Of a stretch of 64,000 nucleotides of DNA, positions 44,530 through 55,800 are shown one piece after another (position 1 is the first letter of the stretch; each line of letters begins with the position of its first letter). The DNA comes from Mytilus galloprovincialis (lineage: Eukaryota > Mollusca > Bivalvia > Mytilida > Mytilidae). Where the stretch lies: the NCBI RefSeq assembly GCF_965363235.1, contig NC_134849.1:57307122-57371121 (forward strand). The letters are read 5' to 3'. The notes under the pieces are model-generated. The model was not told the origin of the DNA. It made no database searches and saw only the letters and a list, made by a program, of their open reading frames with translations. The translations under genes were made by a program, and so were the position numbers.

Positions 44530-47185
44530 TAACTGCTCCAACCTTGGCAAGCTGTTTAATAAAGTTATCTATAACAGACTTATAGACTTCATAAATAGTA
44601 AAAACTTAATCAACAAAAATCAAATTGGTTTTAAAGAAAATAGTCGCACTGCTGATCACATATTTACACTAAAATCAGTAATTGATCATTATAAACAACA
44701 AAATAAAAAGGTATTTGCAGCTTTTATTGATCTTAAAAAAGCCTTTGATACAATTTGGCGAATAGGACTATTTTATAAACTTTTGATACATGATATTCCA
44801 AATAGAATTTTTAGAATTGTTCATTCAATGTATACTGATCATGACTCAGTATGCAGAATCAAGTTTTCAAATGGACTCAGTTCAGCATTTTTATCTGAGC
44901 GAGTAGTAAAACAAGGAGATGTACTGAGCCCTGTACTTTTTAATTATTATATTAATGACCTCACTAATGCTTTAGTCAATTGTAATTCTGATCCAGTTGT
45001 AATTGGGGACTTTTCTTTAAATATTCTTCTTTATGCAGATGATATTGTTTTATTGTCTCAAAGTAAAAAAGGACTACAAAATAGTCTTAATGCTTTATAT
45101 GATTATTGTGATTGTTGGAAACTACAAGTTAACACAGATAAGTCCAAAGGGGCGTATGACATTTGCGCCGATTTTTTAAATTTTCATTCTTTCATTTGCG
45201 CCGATTTCATTTTTTCATTTGCGCCGATTTTATATTTGCTCCTAATTGGATTTACAGGTAAGAGAATACTTGTACATGTACTATACCGTGAAGGTATATT
45301 GGTAAAATCTGGTTATTAACCTAGGTTTTAGTTAATTTTGATTCATATTGTTCTGAACTTTGCTGTAAATTGATGGACATATTGCACACTGCAACGAGCC
45401 GAGGAGTCAATTCTTTAACCATCGACGGCCATACACATAAGTACGTAAACCAGACAAAGAAAAGATGGACTTTGTTATTGACAATTACAACAAATATAGA
45501 AGAGACGAAATCACAAGAAAGGAATATATTAGATGTGTTGCCTATAAATACTCAGCAAGAACAGATTTATGATTTTAATGTATTCCGTTTTTATGGATTT
45601 GAATGCTGTAAATAGATTTTCAATTCGTCATTTTAGTATAAACCAGAGTGCTTTTATCTAAGGTTTTTACTTCTTGATTTTAAAGTATGTGAATATAGTG
45701 TACAACTGGATGACGGAAGAGGTCTATAATGATAAATGAAAAATAACATGACTTGGATGGAGAGTTGTCTCATTTGCACTCATACCACATCTTCTTATAT
45801 CTATTCACATCTAATTAACCTGTAAATTACCTGTAAAAAATCGGCGCAAATGAAAACAAAAATCGGCGCAAATGAAAGAAAAAATCGGCGCAAATGAAAT
45901 GCAGATCGGCGCAAATGCAAAACGCCGGTCCAAAGTTCATGAAGTTATTGTATTTAATTCGAATGGTAAAACATTTTTGGACGAATTTACTTACAATGAT
46001 TCTTGTATTGAAACTGTTAGTCATTATTCTTATTTTGTTATTGTAATAAAATGTAATGGTAATTTCAATTTAGCCATTAATACTCTTATGGAAAAGGCAA
46101 GAAAGGCCTATTTCAAAATTAAGAAAACTGTTGGTCTGAATAATCCATGTAGACTACTTGAAAAATTGTTCGATACATTAATATCACCTATACTGATGTA
46201 CTGTTCTGAAATTTGGGGTGTTAACTCATCATTAAGGGACTCTGAACCCTTTGAAAAATTACACATTAAATTTATTAAAGAAGCACTTGGTGTTCATTGC
46301 AAGGCTTCAAATGATGCTTGTCGTGCTGAGCTTGGTAGAATTCCACTAAAAAATAAAATTGTTTTTTCAAGCATAAATTTTCTAGAGCATATACTTTCAT
46401 CAGAAAATACACTTGTAAATCAAATTTTCTATGCAGCAAGATTTTCAAACCCCTGGATCCTAAAAACTCAGTGCATTTTACAAAAATTAGGATATTCATA
46501 TCTTGTTGAAAAAAGTTGTCTAACAAAGCAGCACTTGGGACAAGTAAAACAGAGAATTTATGATCAGTGCTTGCAAAATCAAAATGCAAACATACAGGAG
46601 TCTTCTAAGCTCAGTTTCTTTCGTCAAGTCTACAAAATGGGCCAAAGACCATCATATGTTGATTCACTAAACAATTTAAATGATAGAGCAGCAATATGCA
46701 AAATACGCATAAGTGCACATCCTTTAATGATTGAAAGGGGAAGACATCTTAATATTCCTAGAGAGGAAAGATACTGTCCTGTCTGTAAAAATGGGGAAAT
46801 TGAGGATGAACAACATTTCTTATTAAAATGTAATAGATATACCACAAAGCGAGAAATATTAGAAAATAAAATAAATGTTATATTTCAAATACAGCGTAAC
46901 ATTACTGCTGATGAAAAAATATCTCTATTGGTCAATAATAGCTCAGCATTATTACTTAGACTGTCTTCCTCTTTCATATCAGAGTGTCTAAATATAAGAA
47001 ATAGTGAACTTATATGATACATCATTTTGTAACTTTTCATAATTTAGCATGATATGTTATCATGGAACCTTTCATTCTACCATGTCAATTATTATAGTTG
47101 TATGTAATGCCATAGGTCTTAACCATTTATTGTTAATGAGTTTGTGCCAATAAAAATATTTGTATTTGTATTTGTATTTGTACTG
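44530..47185 (+). pseudogene. Non-LTR retrotransposon ORF2, 5'-truncated and split by one insertion
   Basis: 44530-45149 encodes reverse transcriptase: LGKLFNKVIYNRL, NQIGFKENSRTADHI, the palm motif FAAFIDLKKAFDTIW, QGDVLSPVLFNYYIND, the LLYADDIVLLSQS box and WKLQVNTDKSK. After the 45150-45927 insertion the same frame continues with VHEVIVFNSNGKTF, a long C-terminal region including LMYCSEIWGVNSS, and a CPVCKNGEIEDEQHFLLKC finger, to a stop at 47017. Element plus duplicated target is 786 nt, a multiple of three, so the frame is kept, but the insertion has stops. No other frameshift was found, so this copy is young. The 3' end is a TATTTG repeat (about 47158-47185). Clade not assigned. Confidence 0.85.
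45150..45927 (+). mobile_element. TIR element with GGCGCAAAT subterminal repeats and FLYWCH-like remnant
   Basis: An 8 bp duplication GTCCAAAG (45142-45149 and 45928-45935) marks the insertion. The ends are GGCGTATGACATTTGCGCCG and the near complement CGGCGCAAATGCAAAACGCC. ATTTGCGCCGAT recurs three times on the left and, inverted, four times on the right, like transposase-binding subterminal repeats. A short ORF (about 45373-45615) has SRGVNSLTIDGHTHKYVNQTK, resembling the start of a FLYWCH zinc finger, a domain often found with Mutator-like transposases. A PLE tail (45755-45805) lies inside. The TSD length fits hAT or Mutator-like elements. Confidence 0.65.
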
Positions 47186-47341
47186 ACTTAATAAATTAGA
47201 AATATATAAGCTCTATTTTATTCTAATTTCTAATTATTTCTAAAAGTGTCCTCAATCCATTCATAATTAACACTCACATCGAACAGCTAGCTATAATTAT
47301 AGGCCCCAAAAACTTAAGTTAGGTTCAATTAGGTTCAATGG

Positions 47342-47517
47342 TAGACCGAATAATCTGTCTCTTGTGTGGGTACATTTGTCATTTCATATTTTCTTTTCAT
47401 TATTTGGCTATTTATATTTTTTTTTGTGTCCGTGTGGACAATAATAAATAGCCAAATAATGAAAAGAAAATATGAAATGACAAATGTACCCACACAAGAG
47501 ACAGATTATTCGGTCTA
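47342..47517. mobile_element. Near-perfect foldback element
   Basis: The left arm 47342-47415 (TAGACCGAATAATCTGTCTC...GGCTATTTAT) and right arm 47444-47517 are almost exact reverse complements, about 74 bp each, around a 28 nt loop. GTTCAATG occurs directly before (47333-47340) and after (47518-47525), an 8 bp target duplication with one extra G on the left. It has no coding content. Transcribed, it would form a long hairpin RNA. Confidence 0.8.
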
Positions 47518-47849
47518 GTTCAATGACAAAAGTCTTTCGGCAAAGAACAAATAATCTTTTAAGAAAAAGTAGGAATCAAAAATACACTAGATATTCCCCT
47601 TTTTCAATGTTTGCGCAATTTTGTCGGAGAAACAGGTGCTCGTGAAAACGAATTATCTACTTTCGGTTTTACTACTTTCATTTTGACTAAATAAAATAAA
47701 ATAATGGTTTATGTCAATAACCTTATCGTGATCATTTAATTAGCTTTTTGTTCAAGGTTTTGAAAACATTTTTGGGATTATTACTTTTATATTCAATTTT
47801 TCAATTCAAAGTTTTAGATAAGATATTCCTCAGTTGTATTGTCCGCATT

Positions 47850-47998
47850 GCACACTTATTGGTGACGTAGTTCACAAATAGGATATCCTCCATACAACGA
47901 GGCATTTCCGGTAAAGTTCCCTCCCATTGCAGGTGGGTGGGTTTTTGTGTTCTCTTTTCCCACTTATGATCCGCCATGTCTGAAGTTTTGACACGTTG
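47850..47998 (+). other. Probable non-coding first exon of the BTB zinc-finger gene
   Basis: The segment ends in a strong donor, ACACGTTG|GTAAGTT (intron from 47999), and is less AT-rich than its surroundings. It holds an ATG (47976) whose frame, MSEVLTR, meets a stop at the junction with the acceptor at 49277-49278, so it would be an upstream ORF. The 5' boundary is a guess. Minus-strand ORFs across 47964-48202 overlap it and are probably shadows. Confidence 0.45.
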
Positions 47999-49340
47999 GT
48001 AAGTTACAGTTCATAAAAATGGACGTTTTAAAATATACCGAAACAAATAAAAAAAGATAATAAATCGTAATTTTTGCATACACGCGTCCCTCTTTGTCCT
48101 TTTGAACGGGGAAATATTGATTACGAAGGGAAATATTTGATCTCTTCCATTTTGGGGACGAAAAGCTGTTTGGGGAGAAGTTTTCGTATTGTAACATTGC
48201 AATTCACACCTGTTACGTCACATGAGACCTTTAACAGCTGATTGTGACAGGTGTAATAAACAACAGGTTGTTGTAATCTAATTAATCAATACTAATTGAT
48301 TGATATTTGACAATCAATGTGCTATTAATTAACCCCTGGTCTGTTCCACATGACCCTGACTGTCAGGAAAATATTTTCCAGTTTTGATTAAAACAAAACA
48401 CACAATTTATGATTTATTTATAATGAAAAGTTAATATTTATGAAAAAAAAGTGATTTAATTTGTTTGTGACATTTTACCTGTGTACCATGTTCAACAGAA
48501 AGGGAATTTAATAAATGTATTCATAAACCTTTTTTACCTCTGTTAATATAAACATTTACTCCTCTCAATAGGTATGATTAAGGGTTGACAATTTATCTAC
48601 CTAAGAATGCCTAGATGTCTGGCTTTAAAAAGGGGGAATGTTCTAAAACTTTCAACCATGTTTTAACTACTCTAGTTCAGATTTTTTTTTATAAAAACTG
48701 GGCTTGAGTGATTGAATTAAGTGACAAAACACAATTACAAGGGCTAACAAAATAAAGAAAAAAAAACCAACAATAAATAAACTGTCATATAAGTCTGTAT
48801 TATGATGTGAATAGGGAAGACCAATATTATTTTTATAATATCTTATATTATTGAGTTATTGCATTATCTACAAACAAATATATATGTACATGTACTTCAA
48901 CTCGCATTTGACAAGAGAACTGTTGAGAACATTATTTTCTGAAAAATATGATTGAAACCAACAAGTGACGGGAATCATGTGAATTGCAATTTTCTTAAAA
49001 TCCTAGTATCTAGAACACATAATATTTTCTTCAAAATGCACAATGAAATAATCATATGTTAATCAAGTATAGGATGAGATTTTGAATACTTTTGAAAATT
49101 GCCGTACTCACTATCTTTTTCTGGTCAGTATATGCTCCCAATTCTACAGCTCATTCTAGCCAATAGAAAATTTTCAAAATAACTGGGCAACAAATGAAAA
49201 CTGATGATATATTTGTTAAATAATAGTTTTAAGATGGCAGTTCATTATACTATAATATGTATAATTCTTTTTTCTCAGAATGAAAATGTAGAACCATCAG
49301 ATTTGTAAACTTCCTGTCACCACCCAGAACCATAGCAACC

Positions 49341-49826
49341 ATGGAGAACTCATTGCACTACACGTCTGTCAACCATGCCCATCTTCTAATCGGTGCAATC
49401 AATCAATTACGAAAACGACAAGAACTTTGTGACATCATATTAAACTGTGGAAACACAATGATTCCAGCTCACAAACTTATTTTGTCTGTCAGCACACCAT
49501 ATTTTAAAAGTTTAGTTGAAAATAAATACAAAACCGACACTAGTCTTCGAGAATTAAGAATTGACGGTTTAGATGGTCATGCTGTACAGAATATAATTGA
49601 ATTTTTCTACACGTCTGCCGTGTCTGTGGACGATGTGACAGTGTGGACTCTGCTACCAGCGGCATGTTTATTACAAGTCGAGGAAATCCAGAACTTATGT
49701 TGTGATTTTCTTTCGTCCCAGTTACAGCTAGAAAACTGTTTACGTATTCACAGAGTGGCTGCCAAATGTTTGTGTTCAGGATTGCTGAAAGAGAGCACTG
49801 AGTACATTAAAACTAACTTTGATCAG
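49341..49826 (+). CDS. Exon: BTB domain and start of BACK
   Basis: 162 codons, ending in frame at ...KTNFDQ before the donor CAG|GTACAT. The acceptor of this exon is TTTCTCAG (49271-49278), leaving 62 nt of 5' UTR before the ATG. The open frame past the donor (VHTCSINL, stop at 49851) would only be used if the intron were retained. Confidence 0.88.
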
Positions 49827-52800
49827 GTACATACATGTAGTATAAATTTGTAATGGCATAGGGTCTAGTCTTTAAGGAGACACTAGATAAAACTGTTTCC
49901 CCAAGGCTCTATGGAGAAATTGATAAAAAATAAATTAAACTTCTGGTCTTATTTTCATGTTGCTATAATGAGTATCATAGAAAGTCTGATGGCATGAAAT
50001 GATTTGAAATCTTACTTTTTACTTAGATTCTTCACAACCCAACCAAAAAAAAACAAAAAAAAACAATAAATAGCAAGGATTTACACATGTAATAATTTGT
50101 ACCTATATACATGTATATGGAAATGTGAGCAAAAAGTAAAATCACAAAAATACTGAACTCAGGGGAAAAATAAAACACATATAACGAATGGACAACAACT
50201 GTCATATTCCCGACTTGATCAGCTGGCTATAAATTTGAGATTGAATTCTCTCCCTTTGTTTATTATTGAAACAAAATTTTATAATCCAATATTGTTGTTA
50301 CACATGTTATTGTTAATACATTTGATTTCAAGATTGATCAAAATAGTTTTTTGAGAGAGCTTGAAATATTTTTTACATGTATTAAAAGTATAGAATGTGA
50401 CATAATGTGTATGAATGTTTTTTTTTGTCACTAGACTATTAAGTACCGGTCTTTGTAAGAATCATGCAGGTTCCTGTTGATAGGCGATTCATGACCCATC
50501 TTCAAATGTCTTTATATTTTGTTTATGAGGAGGGTATCGTATGAAAATAAGTTTCATGTATTAATTTTTTTCTTTTGAACCTTGGTTGCCATGGAAACCT
50601 TCCTTACAAAATTTTGCCTAAATACGTTCATAAGTAGCCTTTGAAAATTGAAATATAAGGGGTTTTAAAGTCCCATAGAAATAAAGTTAATCAATACAAA
50701 AAATATGTATATTAACAGTATTGACAAACAAAACCCCTAACTATACAAAAACGTTAAAATTTTGAATTTACTAAATATTTTGTTTCCATAGCAACCATTT
50801 AAAAATGTGTTAAAATTCGAAAATGAAAAATTTCAAAAAATCTTTAATTTTAAATCTGTTTATCTCCCAAGACCAACAATACCATGAAATGTCATTGACA
50901 AATTTTGAAAGACCACATTCTATATATTGATAAAATAAAAAGAAAGTCGTGTGTTTTTTTTTTTTTTAAAAAAATAATTTTAGTCAAAAATTGTCAATTT
51001 TCACCAAAATTCAGATTACCAAACAGATGAATACTGAAACATTTTGAACTGAAAAAGCTAAAACATTCCATTTATACGTGCATTTCTGACACAAATTTGG
51101 TAATTATAAATGAGAATATATGATTGATAGAGATATTTTGGTAGAGAAGGAATTTTTTTCTCTCTGGGCATGGTGCCACCCCCCCCCCCCCTTTTTTCAA
51201 AATTCAAAAAATTATTAAAAATTTAAAAGATGGAATTCAATTGTGAACATTTTGAGCATTAAAACAAGAAATTTCTTCAAAGGGTGAGAGCAATAATAGA
51301 AACCCCCTACACCATTTTTATACGACCCCAAAAAAATTTTGGGATCTATAATGGTATGATGTCGTCGTCTGTGTCGTCTACGTCGTCTGCGTCGTCGTCG
51401 CCCGAAGACACATTGGTTTCCAGATAATAACTTTAGTTTAAGTGAATAGATCTTCATGAAACTTTTTCAGAAGGTTCAATACCACAAAAGGAAGGTTGGA
51501 ATTGATTTTGGGGATGATGGTCCCGATTAGGAATTAGGGGCCCAAAGGGGCCCAAAACAAGCATTTTTTTTAGTTTCAGGATAATAACTTGTGTAGAAGT
51601 ATTTCAATTGCTCTGAAATCATATCGCAATGTTTAAAACCACAAGTAGAAGGTTTGGATTCATTTTAGGGGTAATGGGGCCAAAGTTTAGGAATTAAGGG
51701 CCAAAAAGGGGTCAAAACAAGCATTTTTCTAGTTTCAAGACAATAACTTATGTGTAATTGTATGGATCTCTCTGAAATTGTACTAAAATGTTCAATACTG
51801 CAATGGAAAACATGGAATTGAGTTTAAGGGTTATTGCTCTAAGGGGGTTTAAAAAAATTGGGGGGGGGGGGGATTTTTTGTTTACGATTTTTGAAGGGCT
51901 TCCTTTTTTTTCAAAATTTTTCAAATTTCGAATTTTGAAACGTTTCAAGTAGAAATCTTCAATTGCACAGTATTGTGCAATAGATTTGTTAGATCTTTGA
52001 CCACATTAATTTTGTGACAAAAACCTATATTATTTCAAAAATTTGATCACAATCCAAATTCAGACAGAATCAAGCTTGAATATTGTGACCAAATTTGCCC
52101 TAACTGTTCAGGGTTCAACCACTGGGGTCGTATAAAGCTGCGCCCTGCGGAGCACCTGGTTATATATTAAGATCTTTTTTTAGAAATGGGGAATGTGTCA
52201 AAGAGACAACAACCCAAGCAATCAACAGAAAATAGCCGAAAGGCTGAAAACTGAATGAAGGATAGCTGCGTCCCTAATTACACTTGTTTTGTGCAAATTG
52301 AAATTTAAAATCTTTAAGTGCTATTTCATGGTCTTTAAAATTGACTCTGTCCTAGTTTCATAAATTTTGCATCAATGATTATTTGTGTCTTTCAATATAT
52401 ATCAATGAGTGGCTTAAAAATTCCATTTAAATGTTCTTTGTATCTGTCGTTTTTTCTTCAAAAGCAAAAAAATGCATTTTACCCCTATGTTCCATTTTAG
52501 CCATAGTGGCTAAGTTTCTTGAAGTACAAGGAAATAAAATACAAAGTTTATACAAGATACTCCCAAGTTGGGCCGAAATCGATTTAGCATATTCAGAAGA
52601 AGACTTTTTTTTAAAGTAAGCAAACTAGATGAACAAATTGTGAAAAAATTCTTTAAAGGGCTATAACTCCAGAAGGATTCAATTGACAATTTTGGTCATA
52701 TAAACTTATTTGTAGATCTTACTTTGCTGAAAGTTGTGCTGTTTACAGTTTATCTTTGTCATTAATAATATTCAAGATAATAACCAAAAACTGCAAAATT

Positions 52801-55800
52801 TCCGTACAATTAACAATTTAGTGGCTGCAACCCAACAATGGGTTGTTAGATTCATCTGAAAATTTGCTCTCAAGGCTTTAGTGTTTGAGATATAAGCTAC
52901 ACACTGCATCTTACCCCTATGTTCTATTTTTATTCCATGGCGGCCATGTTTTTTTACAAAATCGAAAATAAAACACAAACTTTATTCTAGATATCCTAAG
53001 GATCATTCAGTTTAAGTTTTACTGGAATTGGTTCAGTAGTTTCAGTGGAAATGTTTCAAATATTTAACACCGAACAGACGACGACGGACGCCAAGTGATG
53101 GCAAATTTCACAGTTCCTTTGAAACGGTGAGCTAAAAAAAACTACGTCCGTCCTATTAGAAATAAACTGAAAATAAAAAATTAAAAACTTGTACCATCGA
53201 GAGCGCTAACGAGGCCACTTTCCATAAGTTTTAATATTTTTAAGGGTCATAACTCTTTAAAAAAAGTCCATTGTCCATCATTATAGAACTTAATTTCGAA
53301 TTTTTTATTTATAAAAATACTATTTTTGATATAACAAAAATAGAAAAATATTTTATTTTTTTTGTCTTAAAACAGTGGTTTTGATAAGAAAATAACACTC
53401 TGTAAAGATTAGACCAATGGACAGTTTTAAGCTTGGTACAGTGTATCCAATTTCATTATCTATGGAAAATACATTGCCTTGTATCGTTTCTTTTGTGGAC
53501 TAGTATACTATTGCGCAGAGTCAGATTATGTACACATAATGGCTGTTACTATTTACCTCCAATGTAAATCGACATGTACATCAAAACCTTTATGCAAACA
53601 CTTATTTGTTGGGTTAACTGGGTTAAAATTGAAATTGAAGAAGAACTACAGAACCTTTCTTTCTATTCTAATATATAATAAATTAATCTAACTTATGTAA
53701 AAGATTTGAAATACATGCGGAATGTGTCCATTGGACACAGATGATGCTCCCGCTTGCATATCATAAAAGTTATAAACGGACATAACTGAAGAACAGTAAA
53801 AGTGACACTTACCAATTGTGTACTAACTTTTATGGTGATAAGTATTGTGTAAAAGTTTCATAACATTTTGTTGAGGCAAACTAAAGAAAGAAATACAAAA
53901 CAAAAAATTCAGCAACTTTTTTCCTCTATAAAGAGGCATTGCATAGAACAGTGAAAGTGACACCCCCAAAATTCAAAGTTGATCTGTATTTGGTGGTTTT
54001 AAGCATTGTGTATAATTTTAATAACATCTGGTAAAGACAAACTAAAGTTAGAGAACATAAACGGAAAATTCAGCAATTTTTCTATCTGTAAAGGGGCATA
54101 ACTCTTGGACGGTTTAAGTGAAACCACCAAAATTCAAACTAAGTCTGTGTGTTATGGTAATAAGCAATGTGATTAAGTTTCATAACATTTGTTTGAGGCA
54201 AACTAAAGATAGAGAACAGAAACCAACTTTGGGACGTACTGAAGGACGGACAATGGTAGACCTTAATGCCCCCTCCGCCACTGCGGGGGCATAAAAATGT
54301 GTAAATATAACAATTGATTAAATTAGGCAAAATTTAATGAATGGTCATTGCACATGGTTGTCATAAAGGTTTGAGAATCAAAACAGTATATAATAGTTAG
54401 GACCAGCAAATTGTCCTCAAGGCCACAAGGAAAATATGTTTTGAGAACCATAAAAAAAAATCGATTATTCTGCCGTATACAAATAATAATCAGTTAGGTT
54501 TTTAAAAATAATAATAATAGACAAGCTGTCCTTTTCCACCATATACAATAGAAACATTGACAAATTCTTGCACAATTTAATGTAGATCGTTGGTATATTT
54601 TTCCTCAGATAGAACATGTAGAATTTGTATGCCCCCACCGTAGCAAAGGGGGCATTAAGTTGTACCCTTGCCCGTAAGTACGTTCGTTCCAGAATTATAC
54701 TATTATATAAATGGAAAAAAAGTGCTGACTTTTTTGTTTCCGTTCTCTAACTTAAGTTCATGAAGTTTGCCACAACCAAATGTTTTGAAACTTATACACA
54801 ATGTTATTTCCATATTTCCAATTCAGAACAGTTAGAATGTTATTGGTTTAACATGTACTGTCAATAAGTTATGCCCCTTATAAATTGGAAAAAATGCTGA
54901 CATAGTTCATCTTACACTGACCTCATTTTCTTAGAACATTGATAATGTTAAGTTAATATGATACTTGTATCAAAATCTTTACATAACACTTACAGAGTTT
55001 CAAAAGTAATTCAATGATAAATAAAACCAACCAGACATTTCAGGGTGAACCTTCTTGCTTAGCAGATCTTAGTCTAGGTTTAAAGTTTTTAAAGCATCAA
55101 TCTGTTTCAAAAACCAACAATGAGTTGCATTAAATTGTTCCTGTAACTTTTTATAGCCATTTTGAAAGACAAAATATCCTGAGCTATTTTTTTTAAAATG
55201 TTCATTAAGATTTGTTTTTCTAGATAATCATGTTATGCTCATTGTTGAAGGATATACGGTGACCTGTGGTTGTTTATTTCTATGTCTTTGCTCTCTGGTG
55301 GAGAGTTAATTGTCTCATTGACAATTACAACACATCGTCTTATTTTTATACATAGACTTACTAGTAATTAAGTTTTGGATTCAACATTATTCTTTTTCAC
55401 TGACATCAGTCTTAGATACGACAACGGGTTATGCGTATTACCAATTTTTTTTAAACTTCTGAGAAATCTTACATATATAAGATTGAAGGGAGGGGGTACA
55501 TATGCTGCCCTCAACTTTAGAAGTTATGTTATGCTTAAATTCTTAAAATACTTAGTTCACAAGTAAACTAAATGAGATACCACGTTTTTTTTCAACAAAT
55601 TTTATAATTTTGAAAAAAAAAAAAAAAAAAAATCGAAAAAAGGGGGGTGGACCATACCCAGAGTGATGATTTTTCATTTTGTGCAAGTCTATCTTCATTT
55701 ACTATATATTTTTGTTTAAAATTAACAAATGCGTGTCAGAATTGCACATATAAATGGAATATTTTAGCTTTTTAAGTTACTAAATGTTTGATTATTCATC

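Noticed and set aside
51361..51402. CG-rich GTCGTC stretch as a CpG promoter
   Set aside because: It is the microsatellite near the left end of the TACGACCCC element, as also seen in other elements here.
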